A stretch of DNA of 58,237 bases. Origin: Verrucomicrobia bacterium UBA1200 (lineage in GTDB: Bacteria; Verrucomicrobiota; Kiritimatiellia; RFP12; UBA1067). Below, one piece after another: positions 48,421 through 56,505 of this stretch. Position 1 is the first letter of the stretch. Each line of letters starts with the position of its first letter. The notes beneath the pieces were generated by a model, which did not search any database, was not told the DNA's origin, and saw only the letters and a list, made by a program, of their open reading frames with translations. The stretch covers positions 13,887 through 72,123 of the forward strand of contig DBXY01000062.1 in the NCBI GenBank assembly GCA_002309765.1, in the 5' to 3' direction. Both the position numbers and the translations under genes were made by a program.

Positions 48421-51039
48421 ATGAGCGACGAGATTCAGGACCCAGGAGCGGTTGTGTTGGAGCAAGGTGTCGAGGACATCAACATCGAAAAGGAGATGAG
48501 TTCCTCGTACATCGATTATTCGATGAGCGTCATCGTGGGCCGCGCACTGCCCGACGCCCGCGACGGGTTGAAGCCCGTACACCGCCGGGCGCTGTTCGCG
48601 ATGAACGAGCTGAACAACGTTTCGACACAGCCGCACAAAAAGTCGGCCCGCGTGGTGGGTGAAGTCATCGGTAAGTACCACCCGCACGGCGATGTCGCTG
48701 TTTACGAGACCATCGTCCGCCTGGCGCAGGACTTCTCGATGCGCTACAAACTGGTGGACGGTCACGGAAACTTCGGCTCCATCGACGGCGACAAACCCGC
48801 CGCCATGCGTTACACCGAAGTCCGCATGGACAAGCTCGGCGAAGAGATGCTGGTGGATCTCGAAAAAGACACGGTGGACATGACCCCCAACTACGACGGC
48901 TCCTGCCTGGAGCCGACCGTGTTGCCGTCGCGGCTGCCCAACCTGCTGCTGAACGGATCGATGGGCATCGCCGTCGGCATGGCGACCAACATCCCCCCGC
49001 ACAACCTCGGCGAGCTGGTTGACGGCATAACACACTACATCGACCATCCCGGATGCACGATCGACGACCTGATGCAGTTCGTCAAAGGCCCGGACTTCCC
49101 GACCGGCGCGACCATTTGCGGAACCCGCCAGATCGAGGCGATGTACAAACTGGGACGCGGGCAGCTGGTGGTGCGCGGCAAGGCCGAGATTGTCGAGGAC
49201 AACAAACGCCACTCGATCATCATCACCGAAATCCCCTTCACCGTAAACAAAGCCGCGATGATCGAACGCATGGCCGATCTGGTGAACGAAAAGGTGATTG
49301 ACGGCATCTCCGACATTCGCGACGAAAGCTCCAAAAAAGACGGGTTGCGCGTGGTGGTGGATCTCAAGCGCGGCGCGATCGGGGAAGTGGTGCTGAATAA
49401 CCTGTACAAGCACACGCAGCTGCAAACCACCTTCGGGGCGATCATGCTGGCGCTGGATCAGGGCCGCCCGAAGATCATGAACCTTAAGGATCTCTTCCGG
49501 TGCTGGGTTGACCACCGCTTCGAGGTGCTGACCCGCCGTACCCAGTTCGAGCTGAAAAAGGCCGAGGCCCGCAAGCACATCGTCGAAGGTTTGCTCATAG
49601 CGTTGGATCACCTTGATGAGGTGGTTTCCATCATCCGCAACTCCCCCAACCGCGACGAAGCCAAAGCCCGGTTGATCGAACGTTTCGGTTTTTCCGATCG
49701 CCAGGTCACCGCCATTCTCGAAATGCGGCTCTACCAGTTGACCGGTCTGGAGCGCGAAAAGGTTGAGGCCGAATTCAACGATTTGTGCGCCAAGATCGAA
49801 TACTACAAAGGTCTGCTGGCCGATCCGGCTAAAATTTACGGGTTGATCAAGGACGACCTTGCCGACCTCAAGGCCAAATACGTTGACGGCAAGAAACTCT
49901 CAAACCGCAGGACGGAGATTGTTCCGATGGACGGCGAGGTCAACATCGAGGACCTAATCGCCGACGAGCCTTGCGTGATTACCCTGAGCCACCGCGGCTA
50001 CATCAAGCGCGTCGCACTATCGGTCTATCGCGAACAGCGGCGCGGCGGTCGAGGCATCACGGGTGCCGCCGTCAAGGAGGAAGATTTCATCACCACGGTG
50101 TTCGTGGCAGAGACCCACGACACACTGTTGTTCTTCACCAACACCGGAAGAGTATTCGCCGAACGCGCCTTCGAGATTCCGGAGGCACCGCGCACCTCCT
50201 TCGGCAAACCGATCATCAACCTCATCCAGTTCCAAGAGGGCGAAAGTGTCGCCGCGCTGCTGCCGATCCGCGCTTTCTCCCCGGATGTGGACGTGTTCTT
50301 CGCCACCGAGCAGGGCACGGTCAAGAAAACCGCGCTGTCCGACTACCGCAACATCAACCGAAACGGCATCCGCGCCCTGAACATCGACGAGGGCGACCGG
50401 CTGGTGCAGGTGCTGCTCACCCACTCCGGCGATGACGTGCTGCTAATCACCGCCAACGGACGGGGGATGCGCTTCTGCGAAGACCAAGTCCGCCGCATGG
50501 GCCGCACCGCGACCGGCGTGCGGGGCATCCGCCTTCAGGACGGCGATATCGTGCGCGGTTTCGCGGTGGTCGAGAAGGGCGCGACCTTCCTGATCGCCAC
50601 CGAAAACGGTTTCGGCAAGCGCTCCGAATTTTGCGACTTCACCCCGCACCACCGCGGTGGACAGGGGATGATCGCCATCAAGGACGAATCCGGACGTAAC
50701 GGCAAGGTGGTTGCCGCCTTCGCCGTACACAACGGCCAGTCGATGGTATCCATAGCATCCAACGGCATGATGGTGCGTTCGCCGGTGGCGGACATCCGCG
50801 TTTGCGGACGTTCCGCGCAGGGCGTGCGTTTGGTGCGGCTGTCCGATGGCGCCAAGCTGGTTTCCGTGAGTATAGCAGATGCCGAAGAAGTGCCGGAAAA
50901 CCCGCTGAACGGCGTTGCGCCGGCTGACGAGCCGGCTACCGCAGAAACTCCCGCAGACACCGAAACCCCAAACGGCGGTGACAATACCCCCGAACCGGAC
51001 GCATCGCCGGAAGGGGCAACCGGCGGGTCGGACGAATAA
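48421..51039 (+). CDS. gyrA: DNA gyrase subunit A
   Basis: This is an 872-residue protein. The breakage-reunion domain has the DNA-linking Tyr131 in AAMRYTEVRM. The C-terminal pinwheel begins with a GyrA box QRRGGRG (residues 539-545), which separates gyrase from topoisomerase IV. The tail after about residue 825 is a low-complexity Pro/Glu/Thr/Ala stretch. At the quinolone-determining site the sequence is HPHGDVAVYET: Val92 stands where E. coli has Ser83 and Glu96 where it has Asp87. Those substitutions predict reduced quinolone binding. AAAGGA lies 9 bases before the ATG. No gyrB is seen nearby. Confidence 0.96.
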   Translation: MSDEIQDPGAVVLEQGVEDINIEKEMSSSYIDYSMSVIVGRALPDARDGLKPVHRRALFAMNELNNVSTQPHKKSARVVGEVIGKYHPHGDVAVYETIVRLAQDFSMRYKLVDGHGNFGSIDGDKPAAMRYTEVRMDKLGEEMLVDLEKDTVDMTPNYDGSCLEPTVLPSRLPNLLLNGSMGIAVGMATNIPPHNLGELVDGITHYIDHPGCTIDDLMQFVKGPDFPTGATICGTRQIEAMYKLGRGQLVVRGKAEIVEDNKRHSIIITEIPFTVNKAAMIERMADLVNEKVIDGISDIRDESSKKDGLRVVVDLKRGAIGEVVLNNLYKHTQLQTTFGAIMLALDQGRPKIMNLKDLFRCWVDHRFEVLTRRTQFELKKAEARKHIVEGLLIALDHLDEVVSIIRNSPNRDEAKARLIERFGFSDRQVTAILEMRLYQLTGLEREKVEAEFNDLCAKIEYYKGLLADPAKIYGLIKDDLADLKAKYVDGKKLSNRRTEIVPMDGEVNIEDLIADEPCVITLSHRGYIKRVALSVYREQRRGGRGITGAAVKEEDFITTVFVAETHDTLLFFTNTGRVFAERAFEIPEAPRTSFGKPIINLIQFQEGESVAALLPIRAFSPDVDVFFATEQGTVKKTALSDYRNINRNGIRALNIDEGDRLVQVLLTHSGDDVLLITANGRGMRFCEDQVRRMGRTATGVRGIRLQDGDIVRGFAVVEKGATFLIATENGFGKRSEFCDFTPHHRGGQGMIAIKDESGRNGKVVAAFAVHNGQSMVSIASNGMMVRSPVADIRVCGRSAQGVRLVRLSDGAKLVSVSIADAEEVPENPLNGVAPADEPATAETPADTETPNGGDNTPEPDASPEGATGGSDE

Positions 51040-51123
51040 CGCGACTCCGGCTGACCGTCGGGCGATTCCCGGCCCGGCGGTTGGCGGATACCGTAATTCC
51101 GGCCCCAATGAAAGGAACCACTT

Positions 51124-52509
51124 ATGGGCACCTTCTTGTTTCTGATCATGTACCTTGTTCTAATGGGTCTGGTGGTGCTGGTTCCGCATTCGTTGCGCCG
51201 CTTCCACGTGCCTTCGGTGGTGGCGATCATGCTCACCGGCATCGTCATCGGTCCGAACGCCCTGGACTTGCTCGGACACCTAGCTAAATGGATGAACGGC
51301 GCGTACTCCGCCGAACAGCTGCGAACCGTGATTGAGGCTTTCGGGCTGCTGGGGTTGGTGTTCCTTATGGCACTGGCCGGCATGGAGGTTGACCTCCGGC
51401 TCCTGACGGTGGAAAAAAAGGCGGTAACGATGCTAAGCATCTTGACCTTTGCGTTGCCCGCCGCCGCCGGTTACGGGGTATACCACCTCTTCCGGCCTGA
51501 AGACGAAATCGGGAAGTGGGTGTACGCCTCGCTGTTCGCCTCGCACTCGGTCGGCATCGTCTTTCCGGTTATCCGTGAACTCGGCGTCTCCCGAACCCGT
51601 TTCGGGGTTTCAATCCTCGGTTCCACCGTGGTCACCGACGTTTTAAGCTTGATTCTGCTCGCCGTCACCATCCAGTACAAGCGGATGCAAACCCATGCCG
51701 GGCCAATGACCTCATTCTCGCTGTTCGACCGCATCGACGCCTCATCGCTCGGCAACTGGTTCGGTGTGGTGTTTGTCGGCGTGGTAATCATTTACATGCT
51801 GCTCTGCATCTGGCTGCTGCCGATCGTTTGGAAACGGGTGCTTACCGCCTTCAACGCCAAAGACGACATCCACGTGACCTACTTCCTCTTCGCTGTGTTG
51901 ATCGTGGTCGCGGTGGGCGAGTTTCTGGGCGTGAACCTGATCGTGGGCGCGTTCATCGCCGGTCTGGCCGTAATACGGTCCGAAGGGTTCGAGCATCTGG
52001 GCCGCCATCTGCACCGCAAGCTGGAAGGCGTGGGGTTTGGGCTGATGATTCCGTTCCTGTTTCTGATGATCGGCATGGACAGCCAGCCCAAAGTGCTGGT
52101 CGAAAACTCCGGCAACCTGGCCATCGCGCTGATGACCGTGGTCGGGCTGGTCGCCAGCAAAGTATTCTCAGGCTGGCTCGCGATGCGGCTGTCGGGCTTT
52201 TCCAATCTCAAAGGCATCTGCGCCGGACTGATGACCGTGCCGCAGCTTTCCGCCACCCTGGCGGCTGCCGCCGTGGCGTTGGAACTGCAAATGCTCGACA
52301 CCAGCTTCTTCAACGCCATCGTGGTGCTCTCGATGGCCACCACCATTCCGGTTCCGACCCTGGTGCGCTACATCATTTACAAGTTCAACATCAAGTTTGA
52401 CGACGCCTTCCAGCCGCTGCCCGGCACCAGCGGGTTCACCCCAGCCATCCCGCTGGACGACAACATCAACCGGTCCCAGCTGCTCCAGCAAGACCCACGG
52501 AGACGATAA
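51124..52509 (+). CDS. CPA2-type cation:proton antiporter (KefB/NapA-like)
   Basis: This 461-residue inner-membrane protein has about 12-13 hydrophobic segments. It matches the Na+/H+ exchanger fold: VPSVVAIMLTGIVIGPNAL in the first helices, GLVFLMALAGMEVDL, SILGSTVVTDVLSLILLAVTI (the ion-binding TD region), and VNLIVGAFIAGLAVIRSE. No TrkA-N domain is attached. It probably exchanges Na+ or K+ for H+. AAAGGA lies 8 bases before the ATG. The stop is immediately followed by the ATG of a Sel1-repeat gene. Confidence 0.9.
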   Translation: MGTFLFLIMYLVLMGLVVLVPHSLRRFHVPSVVAIMLTGIVIGPNALDLLGHLAKWMNGAYSAEQLRTVIEAFGLLGLVFLMALAGMEVDLRLLTVEKKAVTMLSILTFALPAAAGYGVYHLFRPEDEIGKWVYASLFASHSVGIVFPVIRELGVSRTRFGVSILGSTVVTDVLSLILLAVTIQYKRMQTHAGPMTSFSLFDRIDASSLGNWFGVVFVGVVIIYMLLCIWLLPIVWKRVLTAFNAKDDIHVTYFLFAVLIVVAVGEFLGVNLIVGAFIAGLAVIRSEGFEHLGRHLHRKLEGVGFGLMIPFLFLMIGMDSQPKVLVENSGNLAIALMTVVGLVASKVFSGWLAMRLSGFSNLKGICAGLMTVPQLSATLAAAAVALELQMLDTSFFNAIVVLSMATTIPVPTLVRYIIYKFNIKFDDAFQPLPGTSGFTPAIPLDDNINRSQLLQQDPRRR

Positions 52510-53949
52510 ATGCGCAATTTTTCCATTTCCCTGCTGCTAATAATGGCACTAACCTCAGCCGCCGCGCCGCAGACAGGCGCGGATAACGCCGCCGCCAACT
52601 CCAAAATGATGGTCGAGCGGTTCATCAACACCCGCAGCGCGGGCAGCGCGGAAGATTTTGCCGCCGCCGCCAAAATGGTGCGGGCGCGGGCCGACGAGGG
52701 ACAGCCCTTTTTCCGTTTTCTGCTCGCCCTCTATTCCGGGCAGGACAAACTCTGCGAATTGCCGGACGACAAACGGGAAGCCTATCTGGAGCAGGGCCGG
52801 CCTTGGGTGCGCGAGCAGGCGAAATCGGGTAACGCGCTGGCGCAATATCTGGTTGCGTTGGACGCGCTATTAAACCGCGAAGCCCTTGACGAGGCGCTGG
52901 ACATGCTGGAGAGGGCAGCGGAGCAAGACCAACCGTTGGCGATGAACACTTTGGGCATGATGTATTTCAACGGTAGCGGAGTGCGTCGCGATCCCGCCAA
53001 GGCGGCCAGTTATTTCCGCCGCAGCGCCGCGTCCGGCGACATGATTGCGGAATACAATCTGGCCGGGCTGTACCATCAGGGCATCGGGGTGCCGAAAGAC
53101 CAGGAAATGGCGCTGGTGCTGTACCGCCGCGCCGCCGGTCAGGGACATTCCAACGCCATGAACAACCTGGGGTGGGTTTTGCAGCATGGCGAGCATCCTG
53201 ATCCCGCCAAAGCACTGGAGTGGTACCGCAAATCGGCCGAAGCGGGCAACAAGGACGGCCAGTACAATCTAGCCTACTCGCTGATGCACGGGATCGGATG
53301 CGCGCGCAATCCCGCCGAAGCCGCGCCCTGGCTGCAAAAATCCGCCGACCAAGGGCAGCTGGAAGCCCAAACCATGCTTGGCACTTTGTACCGCGACGGC
53401 GAGGGCGTAGCCAAAGATCCCGCGAAAGCGTTCGCGCTGTTTTCCGGCGCGGCGGAACGGGGTCACGCCGGCGCCAGGTACCAGCTGGGGCAATGCTACG
53501 AATTCGGGACCGGCACCGCGACCAATATGGTCAAGGCGATCGAAAGTTACCGGCAGGCGGTTGCCGCCGATAACCCCGACGCCCAACACGCCCTGGGATT
53601 GTGCCACTATCGCGGCAAAGGGGTGGAAAAGGATTATTCGAAAGCGTTTGAACTTTTCAGCCAAGCCGCCAAAAACAATTTCCCCCCGGCGCAGGACAGC
53701 CTCGGGATGCTCTATGTGCGCGGCGAAGGCTGCAGCCGAGACTATGCCAAGGCGGCCGAACTTTTCACAACGGCGTGGGAAAGGGCGCACCTGCCCGACG
53801 CCGCCTACAATCTGGCCATGCTTCATGAATTCGGACAAGGCGTAAAACAGAGCCACACCAAAGCGGTGAACTATTGCCGCGAAGCCGCCAACCGCGGCCA
53901 TGTCGCCGCGACCGAATGGCTAATCGCCAACGGTTACACCCCCCGTTGA
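52510..53949 (+). CDS. exported Sel1-repeat protein
   Basis: This 479-residue protein has a signal peptide (MRNFSISLLLIMALTSAAA). From about residue 135 it consists of eight to nine Sel1-like repeats of 36 residues. Each has the pattern A...LG.MY..G.GV..D..KA..Y; examples are MNTLGMMYFNGSGVRRDPAKA and ARYQLGQCYEFGTGTATNMVKA. Such solenoids mediate protein contacts in the periplasm and do not show which partner. The ATG directly abuts the antiporter stop, so the two are very likely translated as a pair. Confidence 0.9.
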   Translation: MRNFSISLLLIMALTSAAAPQTGADNAAANSKMMVERFINTRSAGSAEDFAAAAKMVRARADEGQPFFRFLLALYSGQDKLCELPDDKREAYLEQGRPWVREQAKSGNALAQYLVALDALLNREALDEALDMLERAAEQDQPLAMNTLGMMYFNGSGVRRDPAKAASYFRRSAASGDMIAEYNLAGLYHQGIGVPKDQEMALVLYRRAAGQGHSNAMNNLGWVLQHGEHPDPAKALEWYRKSAEAGNKDGQYNLAYSLMHGIGCARNPAEAAPWLQKSADQGQLEAQTMLGTLYRDGEGVAKDPAKAFALFSGAAERGHAGARYQLGQCYEFGTGTATNMVKAIESYRQAVAADNPDAQHALGLCHYRGKGVEKDYSKAFELFSQAAKNNFPPAQDSLGMLYVRGEGCSRDYAKAAELFTTAWERAHLPDAAYNLAMLHEFGQGVKQSHTKAVNYCREAANRGHVAATEWLIANGYTPR

Positions 53950-53976
53950 GAACAATATCATTTATTCTTTAATAGC

Positions 53977-54061
53977 AATGTTTCCAAACACTATTTTAGT
54001 AATAAAAACAATGTTTTGAAACATTATTTTAATGGCAAAAACAGTGTTTCAAGATACTATT
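53977..54061 (+). repeat. three 19-bp palindromic units at exactly 33-bp spacing
   Basis: AATGTTTCCAAACACTATT (53977-53995), AATGTTTTGAAACATTATT (54010-54028) and AGTGTTTCAAGATACTATT (54043-54061) start 33 bases apart. Each is an imperfect inverted repeat centred on GTTTnnAAAC. The surrounding 200 bases are very AT-rich against roughly 60% GC flanks. The spacing is close to three helical turns, as expected for a multi-site operator. Nothing else is seen in 53950-54168 except the palindrome below. Confidence 0.7.
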
Positions 54062-54089
54062 AATATATCCAAGTGCGCCAATAGGGTAC

Positions 54090-54107
54090 AAATGTGCAAG
54101 CACATTT
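54090..54107. promoter_or_regulatory. perfect 8-bp inverted repeat, operator-like
   Basis: AAATGTGC and GCACATTT are separated by AA. It lies 28 bases after the 33-bp repeat array in the AT-rich gap between two convergent genes. It is followed by AACGGAGG, but no convincing gene starts after it on the + strand. The role is unknown. Confidence 0.5.
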
Positions 54108-54168
54108 AACGGAGGATTTTCAATATAATTCCGGGGGCAGGCCGCTTTACGCGCGTTGCAAAAAAGAA

Positions 54169-54678
54169 TCACCCCACGCTGAACAGCAGACCGGGATCGG
54201 GGGCGGGTTTAACTACCCACCGCTCCAGATACCGCACCCTTTTACCAGCGTTGCCGCCGTTAAGCAAAGTTTGCCACTCCCTGCGCCCGGTAGCATAGTT
54301 ACCTGTGCTGAACACCCGGTTGTTGTTTGAATCCAGAATCCACACTTGAAAAGTAAAACCGCTCCAATCGGTGTTGCCGTTGTATCCCCAGCGGTCGTCC
54401 GCCGGACTCGCGGGGTCGTTCCCCGCGTTAAAGGCATACATGGCCTCTTTCAAATAAGTCCGCTGGCACAAGACCGCGCCGTTGGAATCCAGTTTCACCG
54501 GATTCTTCATCACGCAGCAAAGCTCTTCACCGTCCGCGTTTCTTACCGCCGCCAAAACGGCGTAATAGGCGTTGCCATCCGTCGAGGCGAATTTCGGCAG
54601 CTCCACGCCCCACATCAGGTAATCGGCCCGCAAAAGCATGGCCGACAGAAACACTATCGCCAAAACGATTTTTCTCAT
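54169..54678 (-). CDS. small secreted protein, unknown function
   Basis: This 169-residue protein has a signal peptide (MRKIVLAIVFLSAMLLRA). The mature part is beta-rich and aromatic (YLMWGVELPKF, NAYYAVLAAVRNADG, GFTFQVWILDSNNNRVFSTGNY) and is conserved in no family I know. The start at 54678 is the first ATG giving a signal peptide; the upstream GGAAAGAGAG is a weak RBS. It lies 21 bases after the larger secreted protein gene, and the two seem to be one unit. Its WILDSNNNRVFSTG stretch suggests a structural or cell-surface role, which is only a guess. Confidence 0.65.
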   Translation of the reverse strand: MRKIVLAIVFLSAMLLRADYLMWGVELPKFASTDGNAYYAVLAAVRNADGEELCCVMKNPVKLDSNGAVLCQRTYLKEAMYAFNAGNDPASPADDRWGYNGNTDWSGFTFQVWILDSNNNRVFSTGNYATGRREWQTLLNGGNAGKRVRYLERWVVKPAPDPGLLFSVG

Positions 54679-54699
54679 CCCAAGCTCTCTTTCCAAACG

Positions 54700-56505
54700 T
54701 CACTCGTGAAACGTGACATTTTCGTTCACATACCAGAAAGCCGCCCCGGCCTGCACGGTCAGTCCGGTGATCTTTGTGTCAGGCTTACCCCAGCCGCCAT
54801 CGTTGGACAGTTTCATGTAATACCACTGCGCACCGTCCCACTTCAGCTCGCGCAACACCCCGTCCGCCGCCGTGATCCACAGCGTGTCCCCGCCGCCAAG
54901 CCCAAGATACGGGATATCCTGCACATTCACCGCCGCCGGGTTGGTTCCGTAAACCAGATTCCATCCGTCGACGCTGTCAAGCGTTGCCGCCCAGCCGGCC
55001 GGGTCGGACCAAGGTTGCGTCTCGTTCCACCGGCGGATTTCGCCGTTGATGCGGACCGTGCCGCCGCCAGCGCGGTAAAAAGCGACTGCCCCAAGGATGC
55101 CGATATCCAGCGCGCCGGCATCGACCGTTCCCTCGGCATTCCACGTCCGCGCCCTGGCGTCATATCGGCACTCGCGCCAGAAACCGCCACCGCTGTCCCA
55201 CTTGTACCCCTGCGGTCCGCCGGAAGCCGGGAACACCCGAACCAAATCGCCATCCTTGAGCGAGGAAGACTGAAACAGTCCGGACAGCGTGATGCCGCCA
55301 TCCCCGCCGCCAATCGGCGAATATGGCACGGCGACCGGGCAGTCCTCGTTATCGGCAAGCCCCACCTTCAACGTCCCGACCACGTTGCCGCCCTTCAAAG
55401 TTAACCCGCTTTGCACGCTCGCGCCCAGTGTGGCGGTGAACATGGTGTAGTGAAGCAACTGCGCCCCGGTCACCTCCACCGTGGAGCCGTTCGCGCGCGC
55501 CTCGCCGAGCTGGGACCAGAAACGGTCGGTGTTATTCGCCTTACCCCATACCTTAACCACACCCCTGCTCCGTCCGTCCGGAAGCCGCACGGAGAAGTCA
55601 ACTTTGCCGCGCGCGTCATCCGCCTCAACCGCGGTGATGTACGCCTCCGTGCTGGCCACCTTTACCGTCCACGGATAATCGTCGCCGGTCGCCGGGTCGG
55701 TGTTCGCCGCCACCTCGTACTCTTCGTCCACAAAATCCGCCTCCGGCACCGCGCTATAGCATCCGCCGGTGAGCGTTACCGCATCCAAATCGATTAATTG
55801 CGGCTCGCAGCCGTCAAGGGTGGTGAACAATCCGCCGCTGATGTTAAGCGCAACCCCGCAGAACATGTCCGCGTCACGAACCAGAAACATATCGGCGTTC
55901 CCTTCGTCGGCAAAGAACCGTCCGCCGGTAACCGTCACCGTCGAGTCAATGTCACAAGGGTTTTCGCTGGAGTAATCTTCCGCCCATTCGGTGTCGGGCA
56001 CCACCGCTGCGCCATGGAAAACGCCGCCGGTGATCACCAGCTCGGCATCATTTGCCCACAGCACGGCCACCGGGTTATAATATGTACCGCCGCCGATAGT
56101 CACCGTACCGTAGCCGTAACCCGTCCAAACCGCGCCGTCAAGAAACTCCTCGCCTTCGACATCATCGTCTTCCGCCAGCACGGGCAACTCTATCGAACCG
56201 GAATCGTCGCCCGAACTGTCCAGCACGGTAAACTCATCGTCCGGCAGGATAACGCCGGTGAGAGTAAAACCGTTCAGGTCGAACACACACTCGGAAGAAA
56301 CGTACAGCGGATATTCGGTAGTGCTGGCCAACAGTTTGACCGTCCCGCCGTCATCCACCGCGTCGAAAGCATCTTGCACGGAGGTGAAATTCTCCGTTTC
56401 GCCGTCAACGGTTGCGCTGGCAACCGCCCCGCCGCGCGCCCGCGCCGCGGCCGGCACCAGTAACACCGCCAACAAAACCGCCGCTCGTCCGACAAGCTTA
56501 AACAT
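54700..56505 (-). CDS. large secreted protein with beta-helix-like N-terminus
   Basis: This is a 601-residue protein with a signal peptide (MFKLVGRAAVLLAVLLVPAAARA). Residues about 30-250 show short repeated strands with Thr/Val/Gly (GTVTIGGGTYYNP, AELVITGGVFHGAAV, STVTVTGGRFFADEG, VALNISGGLFTTLDG). These resemble a parallel beta-helix where each rung carries a TGG turn. The C-terminal half is beta-rich with an unusual GWNLVYGTNPAAVNV segment and ends NENVTFHE. It is acidic. I do not recognise the family; a surface or polysaccharide-binding protein is possible. Of two ATGs, 56505 has the better RBS spacing (GAGG at 9 bases). It overlaps the upstream gene by 8 bases. Confidence 0.65.
   Translation of the reverse strand: MFKLVGRAAVLLAVLLVPAAARARGGAVASATVDGETENFTSVQDAFDAVDDGGTVKLLASTTEYPLYVSSECVFDLNGFTLTGVILPDDEFTVLDSSGDDSGSIELPVLAEDDDVEGEEFLDGAVWTGYGYGTVTIGGGTYYNPVAVLWANDAELVITGGVFHGAAVVPDTEWAEDYSSENPCDIDSTVTVTGGRFFADEGNADMFLVRDADMFCGVALNISGGLFTTLDGCEPQLIDLDAVTLTGGCYSAVPEADFVDEEYEVAANTDPATGDDYPWTVKVASTEAYITAVEADDARGKVDFSVRLPDGRSRGVVKVWGKANNTDRFWSQLGEARANGSTVEVTGAQLLHYTMFTATLGASVQSGLTLKGGNVVGTLKVGLADNEDCPVAVPYSPIGGGDGGITLSGLFQSSSLKDGDLVRVFPASGGPQGYKWDSGGGFWRECRYDARARTWNAEGTVDAGALDIGILGAVAFYRAGGGTVRINGEIRRWNETQPWSDPAGWAATLDSVDGWNLVYGTNPAAVNVQDIPYLGLGGGDTLWITAADGVLRELKWDGAQWYYMKLSNDGGWGKPDTKITGLTVQAGAAFWYVNENVTFHE

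Noticed and set aside
48394..49611. 405-codon - strand open frame
   Set aside because: Antisense to gyrA.
53977..54061. Short CRISPR-like array
   Set aside because: Only three units of 19 bp with 14-bp intervals that are themselves AT-rich and partly similar; no cas gene. An operator-type array is likelier.
54094..54330. 78-codon ORF after the AT-rich gap, preceded by a GGAGG sequence
   Set aside because: It begins in the palindrome and is mostly antisense to the secreted protein at 54169; no motif.
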